DNA of 64,000 nt from an uncultured Sphingobacteriaceae bacterium. GTDB taxonomy: Bacteria > Bacteroidota > Bacteroidia > Sphingobacteriales > Sphingobacteriaceae. Positions 56,480 through 64,000 of the stretch are shown piece by piece. Both the position numbers and the translations under genes were made by a program. Each line of letters begins with the position of its first letter. Within the stretch, counting starts at the first letter, position 1. The stretch lies in contig CAMPKC010000016.1 in assembly GCA_946887045.1 (NCBI GenBank), forward strand, positions 14,363 through 78,362, written 5' to 3'. Below the pieces are notes generated by a model that did not search any database, had not been told where the DNA came from, and worked only from the letters and a program-made list of their open reading frames with translations.

Positions 56480-57217
56480 TCAGATAAAAAGTGCCGATTT
56501 TTCTTTCGTCAATAAAATTGCTTTATCAATTTCCTCTTTAAAGATTTTTGCTCCTTTACTATTTAAGTGTACTCCGTCAATTGTTAAGTGCAACTTTCGT
56601 TTCGCGCTTAAATTATCTGCCATGCCCATACTGCAGCTTACCAGATCAAAAAATGCGGTGTTTGAGAAATTTTCTAAACAGTAATCCTGTGTGTTGAGAC
56701 GGCCCAATTCTTCCTGAAATTTTTCGGCAATATCTGCAAGAATACAGTTGAACTCTTTTGCGACTTTTTTAATGATGCTGTTATAGCTAAATAACTGTGC
56801 GTTAGTTTCGGCTAACAGGTTTTCATTAATACATCCTAATGTAGGCAGAACAATTTCAGAGTTACTGGTACTTCTAACGTATTCTACCGTTCGCTTCAAA
56901 ACGAGTTCAAATTCAGGTGGCGCAATTGGCTTGTTACCACTTTTTAGTTGTCGCTTGTAATCTTTCTGGAACCAAAAGTTTCTATGTCTGAAAGTTGGAA
57001 GCAAAATGTCATGGGTCGCTGTTTGCAGAACTATCGCTTTGTATGAGTTATTAAGTTGAACGAGAGATTTTAAACGCTTAGAGATTTTAGTCAACGTTTC
57101 TCCATTGACGCCGGCATTCTCGATAGTCCAGTATGGGTGCTCATTCTCAATCATTTTCACCCAATCGACACCTTGTGTTCCCCGGGTAATGCTATCACCA
57201 ATGAATAAAACGTTCAT
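56480..57217 (-). CDS. SGNH/GDSL hydrolase family protein
   Basis: 245 aa, no signal peptide. Block I FIGDSITRGTQG (nucleophile Ser), block II Gly in AGVNGETL, block V DGVHLNSKG (Asp-His). Block III, normally GxND, reads TATHD, so the oxyanion Asn is replaced by His. An unusual member; activity uncertain. Esterase or acyl hydrolase is the general role. Divergent from murB. Confidence 0.8.
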   Translation of the reverse strand: MNVLFIGDSITRGTQGVDWVKMIENEHPYWTIENAGVNGETLTKISKRLKSLVQLNNSYKAIVLQTATHDILLPTFRHRNFWFQKDYKRQLKSGNKPIAPPEFELVLKRTVEYVRSTSNSEIVLPTLGCINENLLAETNAQLFSYNSIIKKVAKEFNCILADIAEKFQEELGRLNTQDYCLENFSNTAFFDLVSCSMGMADNLSAKRKLHLTIDGVHLNSKGAKIFKEEIDKAILLTKEKSALFI

Positions 57218-57381
57218 AGTATTTATCTTATATAATATAGGCGTTAGTTTCGCGGATCATGTTACAGAAAGTGTAGTGATACCTTTTATACTATGGGAGC
57301 TATTATAATGTTTAAAGAATTTTATGATGAAATCGCTTCCTTTAAAATGTTTTACGAGATTTGCCCCAGAAACATAACACC

Positions 57382-58398
57382 ATGCCCGAAATTTTTGATA
57401 ATGTCTCTTTGAAAAAATACAACACTTTTGGTGTTGAAGCTAATGCCCGGTGGTATACAGAAATAAATTCTGAAGACGATTTGAAGGATCTCTTCGCAAA
57501 TGAAGCATGGAGAAAGGCCGAACGACTGGTTTTAGGGGGAGGTAGTAATCTTCTTTTAACAAAGGATTTTGATGGCCTGGTTATCCGTATGAATATAAAG
57601 GGGATTTCGAGTGAAGTTAATGGCGAAGAAGTGATTGTTGAAGCAGGGGCCGGAGAGGTGTGGCATAACCTTGTTATGTACTGTGTGGATAATGGTTTCG
57701 CAGGAATGGAGAATCTGAGTTTGATTCCCGGGTCGGTGGGCGCATCGCCTATACAAAATATTGGAGCTTATGGAGTAGAGCTTAAAGATGTGTTTGAATC
57801 GTGCAGAGTGTTTTTTATAGAAACCGGCGAGATCAGGGAGTTTAAAAAAGAGGAATGCAGATTCGGATATCGCGAAAGCATTTTTAAAAATGATTTAAAG
57901 GGGGAAGTTATAATAACAAATGTGGTGTTCCGGCTTTCGACTAAGGCCGCGTTAAATATTAGTTATGGAGCTATTGGCGAAGAACTTCAAAAGCGCCACA
58001 TTGCTAACCCCGGTATAAAGGATGTTTCTGATGTAGTTTCTCATATCCGCGTAAGCAAACTCCCTGATCCGTCAACCATAGGAAACTCGGGTAGCTTCTT
58101 TAAGAATCCTATAATTTCTGAAACGGAATTTAAAAAAATACAGTCTATTTTTCCAGACACTGTTCACTTCTGTCTACCAAATAGTACAGTGAAATTGGCC
58201 GCTGGCTGGTTGATAGAACAGTGTGGATGGAAAGGAAAAAAAATAGGTGAAACCGGAACCTGGAAGAACCAAGCTTTAGTTTTGGTTAACTACGGAAATG
58301 CTACAGGATCAGAGGTTTATGATCTTTCTTCGCGGATAATTGAAGATGTTAAAACAAAATTTGGTGTCAGTTTGGAGCGTGAAGTGAACGTGATTTAG
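57382..58398 (+). CDS. murB: UDP-N-acetylenolpyruvoylglucosamine reductase
   Basis: 338 aa from ATG 57382 (TTG 57361 also in frame). Reduces UDP-GlcNAc-enolpyruvate to UDP-MurNAc in peptidoglycan synthesis. Signatures: SLKKYNTFGVEANARW, LVLGGGSNLLL, SLIPGSVGASPIQNIGAYGVE, FGYRESIFK, GNSGSFFKNP (catalytic Ser) and the final Glu region. Type I MurB length. Confidence 0.96.
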   Translation: MPEIFDNVSLKKYNTFGVEANARWYTEINSEDDLKDLFANEAWRKAERLVLGGGSNLLLTKDFDGLVIRMNIKGISSEVNGEEVIVEAGAGEVWHNLVMYCVDNGFAGMENLSLIPGSVGASPIQNIGAYGVELKDVFESCRVFFIETGEIREFKKEECRFGYRESIFKNDLKGEVIITNVVFRLSTKAALNISYGAIGEELQKRHIANPGIKDVSDVVSHIRVSKLPDPSTIGNSGSFFKNPIISETEFKKIQSIFPDTVHFCLPNSTVKLAAGWLIEQCGWKGKKIGETGTWKNQALVLVNYGNATGSEVYDLSSRIIEDVKTKFGVSLEREVNVI

Positions 58399-58532
58399 TA
58401 TTAATTTTCTGTTAAATTTCAACCCTAATAGGAGATCAGGAATGTATTGATCCCGAATTAGCATAGTTGTTGCAAAGGTATTTACAAGTTTGTTTAAGAA
58501 AAACTGGTAACGATAACTTTAACTCTAACAAC

Positions 58533-59072
58533 ATGACTAAAATAGAATTCAATACAATGGTTATGCGTCAAGCAAGTTCACTAAAGATGTATGCATTACA
58601 TTTTACTCATGATGCAGACGATGCCAATGATCTGGTTCAAGATACTCTACTAAAAGCCATCACATATTATAATAAGTTTAAAGAAGGTACCAATCTGAAA
58701 GGATGGTTATATACTATAATGAAAAACACCTTCATTAACAATTACCGCCGCTTTGTAAAAATAAGTTCATTCGTTACTAAGTCCGACGAAATTTCATCAG
58801 CCAACCTGGTTTTTAGTTCTACTAAGAACCAAGGCGAGTCTAAATTTATCATGGATGATATAAAGTTAGCTTTGGGCAAACTTCCTGAAGAATATTTTGT
58901 TCCATTCAGTATGTATTTCGAAGGATTTAAATATCATGAGATTGCAGATCATTTAGCAATTCCGATTGGAACAGTTAAAACCCGCATTCACGTAGCTCGT
59001 AAGCTTCTTAAGAAAAGCTTAAAACCATACGACAACGGTATTAAAAAGCCGATGTACGCAGAGCTTGACTAA
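58533..59072 (+). CDS. ECF-type RNA polymerase sigma factor
   Basis: 179 aa from ATG 58533. Region 2: MRQASSLKMYALHFTHDADDANDLVQDTLLKA and GTNLKGWLYTIMKNTFINNYRR. Region 4: LPEEYFVPFSMYFEGFKYHEIADHLAIPIGTVKTRIHVARKLL. No anti-sigma gene is adjacent. It precedes the carotenoid genes and may regulate them; this is inference. A strong terminator follows. Confidence 0.93.
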   Translation: MTKIEFNTMVMRQASSLKMYALHFTHDADDANDLVQDTLLKAITYYNKFKEGTNLKGWLYTIMKNTFINNYRRFVKISSFVTKSDEISSANLVFSSTKNQGESKFIMDDIKLALGKLPEEYFVPFSMYFEGFKYHEIADHLAIPIGTVKTRIHVARKLLKKSLKPYDNGIKKPMYAELD

Positions 59073-59103
59073 ATAGCCCCTTTTCTAAAACTCATCATAC
59101 ATA

Positions 59104-59138
59104 AGAGCGTACAGGTGCCAGCCTGACGCTCTTTTTTT
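59104..59138 (+). terminator. Rho-independent terminator after the sigma factor gene
   Basis: Outer stem AGAGCGT / ACGCTCT, inner stem CAGG / CCTG, followed by a seven-T run, 31 nt after the stop codon. Confidence 0.85.
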
Positions 59139-59145
59139 ATGGCTT

Positions 59146-59670
59146 TTATTCTGAAAGCGTTTTTAGGTTCTGCAGCCCATCCTCAAAATCTTTGCCTATC
59201 ATGCTGCCCATGCTTAAACCCATCCATTTCTCCATAACTGTTTTGTTAGTTCCCTGCATTATCCACGTAACTTTTATGCCCTGCGGGTTCGGATCAAGCT
59301 GAAAGGTGGTGTTAGCGGTGCTTTCAAACGGTTTTAAGAAAGATAGTTCTATGTCAACAAGTTTCGAAGGTTCAACATTCCTGATTTCCATTTGTCCGGT
59401 ACCTGTCTCTTTTCCCTCCCATTTGTACAAATGTCCTGGTTGCGAAACAGGTCCGCTAATGTCGACCTTTGCAGATGGTTCCATTTTAGACCATGGGTTC
59501 CATTTCAAAAAATTATTAAAATCCGAAATGTTTTTATACACCACGCTATCGGGAGCATTTACAACGATCGATCGTTCTACACGATAGGTTTTAGGAAGAA
59601 AAAGTCCAATAAAAAAAAATAAGGCTGTCAGACTGATTACTGTGATTAAGATGATTTTTAATATTTTCAT
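59146..59670 (-). CDS. SRPBCC family (polyketide cyclase-like) membrane-anchored protein
   Basis: 174 aa. One N-terminal membrane segment (about 4-25, IILITVISLTALFFFIGLF) then a START-like domain (YRVERSIVVNAPDSVVYKNISDFNNFLKWNPW, ending KDFEDGLQNLKTL). Such proteins bind hydrophobic ligands; no specific function known. Downstream of crtI on the same strand with 26 nt between, so possibly co-transcribed. Confidence 0.85.
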   Translation of the reverse strand: MKILKIILITVISLTALFFFIGLFLPKTYRVERSIVVNAPDSVVYKNISDFNNFLKWNPWSKMEPSAKVDISGPVSQPGHLYKWEGKETGTGQMEIRNVEPSKLVDIELSFLKPFESTANTTFQLDPNPQGIKVTWIMQGTNKTVMEKWMGLSMGSMIGKDFEDGLQNLKTLSE

Positions 59671-59696
59671 GGCTCAAAAGTTTGGTTTGGATGAAA

Positions 59697-61181
59697 TTAG
59701 GAAATATTCTCCAGAATTTTCATCGCCTCACTTGCAACCACCTGTCCTGAAATAATAGCGGGAGGAACACCTGGTCCGGGGACGGTAAGTTGTCCGGTAA
59801 ACAAGAGGTTCCCTATTTTTTTTGATCGTATTTTGGGTTTAAGAAATGCTGTTTGCATTAAGGTGTTGGCCAGGCCGTATGCGTTTCCCTTGAATGAGTG
59901 GTAATCCTTTACAAAATCGTTTATAGCATAGCTGCGTTTTATCACGATATCATTCCGGATACTTTCCCCTGTAATGCTTTCAAAGCGATTTAAAAGAATC
60001 TCCCAATACTTCTCTCTTAGGGCTTCAGTATCTTCCAGGCCGGGGGCTAGGGGCATCAGAAAGAATAGATTCTCAGAATTTAAGGGTGCGCAAGACTCAT
60101 CGGTTTTCGAAGTACAGGAAACATAGAAGAGGGGCTTTGTCGGCCATTGGGGATCTTTATAGATTTCATCGGCATGTTTCTCCAGGTCCTCATCAAAAAA
60201 TAGATTATGATGTAGAATATTGTTTAACTTCTTATTTATTCCCACATAAAATAATAGGGACGACGGCGATAAAATTCTTTTATTCCAATATTCTGGAGTA
60301 TAATTTCTGCTTTTTTTATCGGTTAATTGTTGATCGGTATGTTCATAATCTGCATTTGAAATAATTAGATCAGCAGCATAATACCCCTTGTTAGTTTCAA
60401 TTCCGACCGCCTTTTTGCCTTCGGTTTTGATCTTTATAACTTCATGATTCAGTTTTATTTTAACCCCTTTTTCTATTGCTATTGAAACCATTGCTTTTAC
60501 AATTTCGTGCATCCCACCGAGTGGAAACCAGGTCCCGAGAGAGAGGTCTGCATAATTCATCATGCTATACAGAGCCGGGGTGTTTTTTGCCGTGCCTCCT
60601 AAAAATAGAACAGGGAATTCGAGCAGTTTAACCAATTTCGGGTGTTTGAAGTATTGCTTTATATGTTTGCTGACGCTTGTGAACATCTGGATTTTAAAGC
60701 TTTCTTTTAAGAGTCGTAAATCCATGTATTCGGTGATGGAGTTTGAGGGACGAAATACATAGTCTCCCATTCCTGTCTCGTATTTAAACTTTGCCTGATG
60801 TAGAAACGCTTTTAAGTTTTCAGCTGAACCTGGTTCTATCTCTTCAAACAGTTCCTCCAGCTCGTTGGGTTGTGCTGGCAGATCTGTAAAGTCGTTGTTT
60901 TTCCAGTATATTCTGTACGATGGATCAAGACGTTTCAGGTCATAAAAGTCGGCGGTCGTTTTGCCAAAGAGATTGTAGAAATTTTCAAAAACTTCCGGCA
61001 TCCAATACCAGCTCGGACCCATGTCAAATTTGAATCCTGCGCTTTCCCAGATTCGTGCTCTACCCCCCGCCTGATCATTTTTTTCATAAATTGTCACATT
61101 ATGCCCCTTATTTGCAAGCACGGCTGCAGCGGCTAGTCCGGCAAAGCCCGACCCGATAATAGCAATATTAGACTTTTCCAT
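59697..61181 (-). CDS. crtI: Phytoene desaturase (CrtI family)
   Basis: 494 aa from ATG 61181 (an upstream in-frame ATG adds 10 residues not expected). FAD-binding [41 protein letters not shown], and C-terminal [22 protein letters not shown], which is characteristic of CrtI. Converts phytoene to lycopene or neurosporene. No phytoene synthase (crtB) follows, though crtI and crtB are usually adjacent. Confidence 0.93.
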   Translation of the reverse strand: MEKSNIAIIGSGFAGLAAAAVLANKGHNVTIYEKNDQAGGRARIWESAGFKFDMGPSWYWMPEVFENFYNLFGKTTADFYDLKRLDPSYRIYWKNNDFTDLPAQPNELEELFEEIEPGSAENLKAFLHQAKFKYETGMGDYVFRPSNSITEYMDLRLLKESFKIQMFTSVSKHIKQYFKHPKLVKLLEFPVLFLGGTAKNTPALYSMMNYADLSLGTWFPLGGMHEIVKAMVSIAIEKGVKIKLNHEVIKIKTEGKKAVGIETNKGYYAADLIISNADYEHTDQQLTDKKSRNYTPEYWNKRILSPSSLLFYVGINKKLNNILHHNLFFDEDLEKHADEIYKDPQWPTKPLFYVSCTSKTDESCAPLNSENLFFLMPLAPGLEDTEALREKYWEILLNRFESITGESIRNDIVIKRSYAINDFVKDYHSFKGNAYGLANTLMQTAFLKPKIRSKKIGNLLFTGQLTVPGPGVPPAIISGQVVASEAMKILENIS

Positions 61182-61394
61182 TTGGAAGATAATTAGGGGC
61201 TTTGAAAACAATTATATACATATCGGTAAGTAAGAGATGTAAATGTAGAAAACGATCTTTTATTAGATTAGGCTTCTTATTAATTAGGTGTAAAAAATGC
61301 ATAATTTAAGTTCCCATCTGTCATCTTTGATCCTCTCTGAGAAGAATTTTAATATTTTGGAAACTTTTAACCTAAACTTAAACGTTTGAACAGT

Positions 61395-61916
61395 ATGGAC
61401 CGATTGATATTATTACTGATAGTGTTGTTTCCCATGACTATCTATGCGAATGAACTGCCACAAATTCGAAAAGATTTTTATTTGGCTATAAAAAATGGAA
61501 CGGCTTCGGAGAAGTTTTATAATCGATTAAAGGCAAAAAAATCTTCTGATCCCACTATTATGGCTTATTTCGGAACTTCACAAGCTATACGGGCAAAGCA
61601 TGCCTTTAATCCGTATAATAAAATCACCTACCTTAAAAGCGGGATAAAAACACTTGAAAAAGCTGTAGGTAAAAGTCCTGAGAATCTGGAGATTCGTTTT
61701 CTCCGATTTAGTCTTGAACATTATATTCCATCCTTTTTGGGCTTCAGCAAACATCTCGAAACAGACAGAAAGAAAATAGTTGAATTAGCCATGCAAAAGA
61801 AGTTTGGTTCTATGGATATGCCTTTGCTTTTAAACCTCGTCAATTTCATGAAAGAGACGAAGAGATGCAGTCCGGCGGAAATAGTTATCTTAGAGCAAGT
61901 GGTAGCTAATGGATAA
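61395..61916 (+). CDS. Hypothetical protein linked with carotenoid genes, 173 aa
   Basis: ATG 61395 with signal peptide (RLILLLIVLFPMTIYA). The mature part is helix-rich (LKSGIKTLEKAVGKSPENLEIRFL, about 80-105) with TPR-like look and Lys-rich. No family name recognised. Its last 8 nt overlap the lycopene cyclase ATG (ATGGATAA), so the two are translationally coupled. Divergent from crtI. Confidence 0.75.
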   Translation: MDRLILLLIVLFPMTIYANELPQIRKDFYLAIKNGTASEKFYNRLKAKKSSDPTIMAYFGTSQAIRAKHAFNPYNKITYLKSGIKTLEKAVGKSPENLEIRFLRFSLEHYIPSFLGFSKHLETDRKKIVELAMQKKFGSMDMPLLLNLVNFMKETKRCSPAEIVILEQVVANG

Positions 61917-62604
61917 ACACTATACTTATCTTCTGATTAATTTCTTAACCTTATTTTTTCCAGTGATTTTATCCTTCGATAAGCGGGTGAAATTTTTTCG
62001 CAGCTGGAAATTTATCCTTCCGGGATTGCTTATTACAGGACTGATTTTCTTGATCTGGGACTACCTGTTTACTATATATGATGTGTGGTCGTTTAATCCG
62101 GATTATATAATAGGCGTTTATTTTCTGGACCTTCCTTTAGAAGAGATTCTATTTTTTATTACAGTGCCTTTTGCCTGCTTATTTATTTATGAGTGCCTCA
62201 ACTACTATCTGAAGCAAGATTTGTTGGCCGGATTAAGCACTGCAATAAGTGCTGTATGGCTCATTTTTTCTGCTGTGATGCTTCTGCTCTTTTACGATAG
62301 GGTGTATTCTCTAATAACGTTTGGTTTATTGTTATTTTTAAGTGGTTTGGTACTTATCAGACGAAATGAACACCCGTATTTAAGCAGGTTTTACTTCGCT
62401 TTCTTTGTGTCCTTAATTCCGTTTTATATTGTAAACGGGATTTTGACAGGCATTCCTGTGGTAATGTATAATGATGCTGAAAACTCAGGATTTAGAGTGG
62501 GTACAATTCCTTTTGAAGATCATTTCTACTCTCTTTCATTATTGTTAATGAATGTGATGTTTTTTGAAAACTTTCGAAAAAAACAACGAAAATTGATCGG
62601 ATGA
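61909..62604 (+). CDS. Lycopene cyclase domain protein (CrtYcd-like, fused)
   Basis: 231 aa, about six membrane segments. Two pseudo-repeats each carry the cyclase motif: DLPLEEILFFITVPFAC (about 75-91) and IPFEDHFYSLSLLL (about 203-216), matching the PLEE / PFED pair of CrtYc-CrtYd heterodimers fused in one chain. Forms beta-ionone rings on lycopene. ATGA overlap with the next gene. Confidence 0.9.
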   Translation: MDKHYTYLLINFLTLFFPVILSFDKRVKFFRSWKFILPGLLITGLIFLIWDYLFTIYDVWSFNPDYIIGVYFLDLPLEEILFFITVPFACLFIYECLNYYLKQDLLAGLSTAISAVWLIFSAVMLLLFYDRVYSLITFGLLLFLSGLVLIRRNEHPYLSRFYFAFFVSLIPFYIVNGILTGIPVVMYNDAENSGFRVGTIPFEDHFYSLSLLLMNVMFFENFRKKQRKLIG

Positions 62605-62846
62605 GTTTACCACAATACACAAAGAAGCAATTAGCGCTTCGTAACGGGCAGGATAAACCGGAAATATGGGTGGCATATAACGGTGTTATTTACGATGTTT
62701 CTTCCAGCAGATTATGGAGAAATGGAAAGCATTATGAACATTGGGCGGGGCAGGATTTGAGTGATGAACTAAAAGATGCGCCGCATACTGTTTCGGTATT
62801 TGAAAAGTTTGAAGCAATAGGAAATTTGATAGATTTTAAGCCTTAA
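62601..62846 (+). CDS. Cytochrome b5-fold heme/steroid-binding domain protein, 81 aa
   Basis: Start ATG overlaps the cyclase stop (ATGA). Features of the small bacterial cyt-b5/MAPR type: AYNGVIYDVSSSRLWRNGKH, EHWAGQDLSDELKDAPH. His residues in GKHYEHWAG and DAPH could be heme ligands. Soluble, no signal. Its location as the last gene of the carotenoid group suggests a redox helper for a pigment oxygenase, but none is in the window. Confidence 0.85.
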   Translation: MSLPQYTKKQLALRNGQDKPEIWVAYNGVIYDVSSSRLWRNGKHYEHWAGQDLSDELKDAPHTVSVFEKFEAIGNLIDFKP

Positions 62847-62847
62847 A

Positions 62848-62893
62848 CATGCAGTTGACAGGTTTTTTTCGTCCGTCAACTGCGTGTTGTTTT
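62848..62893. terminator. Bidirectional terminator between cyt-b5 gene and PfkB kinase gene
   Basis: 12-bp stem CATGCAGTTGAC / GTCAACTGCGTG (one U-G), 14-nt loop containing a T-run, then TTGTTTTATT. Lies between convergent genes. Confidence 0.75.
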
Positions 62894-63812
62894 ATTGTTC
62901 TATTTCAAAGCTGCTCAGATTTACAAATTCTTTGATTCTGTCTGCAACCTCTTCCTGACTCAAATTTTTGATTTTTTCTGTGCCGAATTTCTCCACGCAG
63001 AATGAAGCAAGTGCGGATCCGTAGATGATTGCATTTTTCATATTGTTGAAGTTGATGGTTCCCACTTTGGCCAGGTAACCAATAAAGCCACCAGCAAAGG
63101 TGTCGCCGGCACCGGTTGGATCGAAAACTTCTGCCAATGGCAATGCAGGAGCAGAAAAGATCTTATCTTCACTAAACAGCAATGCGCCATGCTCTCCTTT
63201 TTTAATGATGAGATATTTCGGACCCATTTCTAATATTACTTTGGCGGCTTTCACTAAAGAGTACTCTCCGGAAAGCTGGCGAGCTTCAGCGTCGTTTATC
63301 GTAAGCACATCTACCATTTTCAGAGTTTCCAATAAATCCTCTAATGCAACATCCATCCAGAAGTTCATCGTGTCGAGTACCACTAACTTAGGCCGTTTTT
63401 TAAGGCGTTGTATAGTAGTTTGCTGAATCTGAGGCGTAAGATTTCCTAATAATAAATACTCACAGTCCTGATATGATTCCGGAATAATTGGGTCGAAATC
63501 CGCAAGAACATTTAATTCTGTGATTAAAGTATCGCGACTATTCATGTCATTGTGATATTTTCCGGCCCAGAAAAACGATTTTTCACCTTCCTTTACCTGC
63601 AATCCTTCTACATCAATACCATGATCTTTTATAGATTGGATATCTTCTTTATGAAAGTCATCGCCAACTACCCCGACGATTTTTACTTTTTCATAAAAGT
63701 AAGAAGCCGCTAAACTTGCGTATGTGGCCGCTCCGCCCACTATTTTGTCTGTTTTTCCGAAAGGAGTTTCAATGGCATCGAAGGCCACAGTGCCGATAAC
63801 AACTAAGCTCAT
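62892..63812 (-). CDS. PfkB family carbohydrate/nucleoside kinase
   Basis: 306 aa. N-terminal VIGTVAFDAIETPFGKTD and GGAATYASLAAS, catalytic DPTGAGDTFAGGFIGY (anion hole and base Asp) near residue 240. Ribokinase-fold kinase for a sugar or nucleoside; the substrate is not readable. A common single gene in Bacteroidota near tRNA-Asn. Confidence 0.92.
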   Translation of the reverse strand: MSLVVIGTVAFDAIETPFGKTDKIVGGAATYASLAASYFYEKVKIVGVVGDDFHKEDIQSIKDHGIDVEGLQVKEGEKSFFWAGKYHNDMNSRDTLITELNVLADFDPIIPESYQDCEYLLLGNLTPQIQQTTIQRLKKRPKLVVLDTMNFWMDVALEDLLETLKMVDVLTINDAEARQLSGEYSLVKAAKVILEMGPKYLIIKKGEHGALLFSEDKIFSAPALPLAEVFDPTGAGDTFAGGFIGYLAKVGTINFNNMKNAIIYGSALASFCVEKFGTEKIKNLSQEEVADRIKEFVNLSSFEIEQ

Positions 63813-63919
63813 AAATATTTTAAAAAAAAATGTTCACAAATATTGCATAAATAATTTAAAATCCCGACTATTGCATTCCCAAACGGAACACAAGTTTAAT
63901 AAGTTTGGTAACCAGGAAT

Positions 63920-63993
63920 TCCCGAATAGCTCAGCTGGTTAGAGCATCTGACTGTTAATCAGAGGGTCGCTGGTTCGAGCCCAGCTTCGGGAG
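63920..63993 (+). tRNA. tRNA-Asn (anticodon GTT)
   Basis: 74-nt cloverleaf: acceptor TCCCGAA / TTCGGGA, D arm GCTC..GAGC, anticodon stem CTGAC/GTCAG-type with loop CTGTTAA (anticodon GTT at 63954-63956), T arm GCTGG TTCGAGC CCAGC. The 3' CCA is not encoded (genomic CAA follows the discriminator G). Confidence 0.95.
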
Positions 63994-64000
63994 CAAAGCC

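Noticed and set aside
1..64000. CRISPR arrays, rRNA operons, prophage or SusC/SusD genes
   Set aside because: No regularly spaced direct repeats, rRNA, phage genes or TonB-dependent transporter genes were seen on reading the window.

Overview
The window looks like a chromosomal segment of a Bacteroidota member of the Sphingobacteriaceae type (Pedobacter/Mucilaginibacter-like). This is inferred from secreted carbohydrate-active enzymes in a polysaccharide utilization locus, signal peptides ending in A-x-A-Q or Y-S-Q, near absence of Shine-Dalgarno sites, TAnnTTTG-type -7 boxes, a conserved rpmF-plsX-fabH-accB-accC block, a fused lycopene cyclase of the CrtYcd type, and the gene families seen. 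No 16S rRNA is present, so the genus is not proven.

Region 1 (1-23775) is one co-directional rhamnogalacturonan-I (pectin) degradation locus: the end of a GH28, a very long DUF4450-like six-hairpin enzyme, a second six-hairpin enzyme of unclear family, a PL11 rhamnogalacturonan lyase, two CE12 acetylesterases, a GH105 unsaturated uronyl hydrolase, a GH31, a GH2, L-rhamnose mutarotase (rhaM), a GH106 alpha-L-rhamnosidase, a beta-propeller protein, and a GntR regulator with a sugar-binding-like effector domain. Inferred flow: deacetylation (CE12), backbone cleavage (PL11, GH28), removal of unsaturated ends (GH105), removal of rhamnose and galactose (GH106, GH2), then anomer conversion for uptake and catabolism (RhaM). 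No SusC/SusD pair is in the window; it probably lies upstream.

Region 2 (23816-27783) holds a GH15 enzyme convergent with a fused trehalose-6-phosphate synthase/phosphatase, which suggests a trehalose synthesis/hydrolysis pair. A 1.16-kb gene-poor gap follows (27784-28939) with a striking 22-bp-arm palindrome. Region 3 (28940-41697) is housekeeping: a 2-hydroxyacid dehydrogenase, rsmA, pdxA, the DUF177-rpmF-plsX-fabH-accB-accC block, tatC, rpiB, an M28 peptidase and small outer-membrane proteins. Region 4 (41898-47821) has two FKBP lipoproteins and a light/stress cluster: class I photolyase, TIGR01777 SDR, [2Fe-2S] ferredoxin, CBS protein and DASH cryptochrome. Region 5 (47933-56405) carries 2-oxoglutarate dehydrogenase E1 and a two-lipoyl-domain E2, a DUF2807 protein, an M1 metallopeptidase and the E3 subunit (lpd). 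Region 6 (56480-63993) has an SGNH hydrolase, murB, an ECF-like sigma factor, a carotenoid group (crtI, lycopene cyclase, a cytochrome-b5-fold protein; no crtB), a PfkB kinase and tRNA-Asn.

The most unusual signals outside known families are intergenic: two 31-nt word-repeat elements placed just before start codons (10090, 17716), a different word repeat before accC (36576), a pseudoknot-capable repeat (4404-4445), the palindrome at 28338-28419, and two head-to-tail small ORFs sharing a 14-nt start between rpmF and plsX. Among proteins, the two unassigned six-hairpin enzymes and the beta-propeller protein of the pectin locus are the best candidates for undescribed activities.
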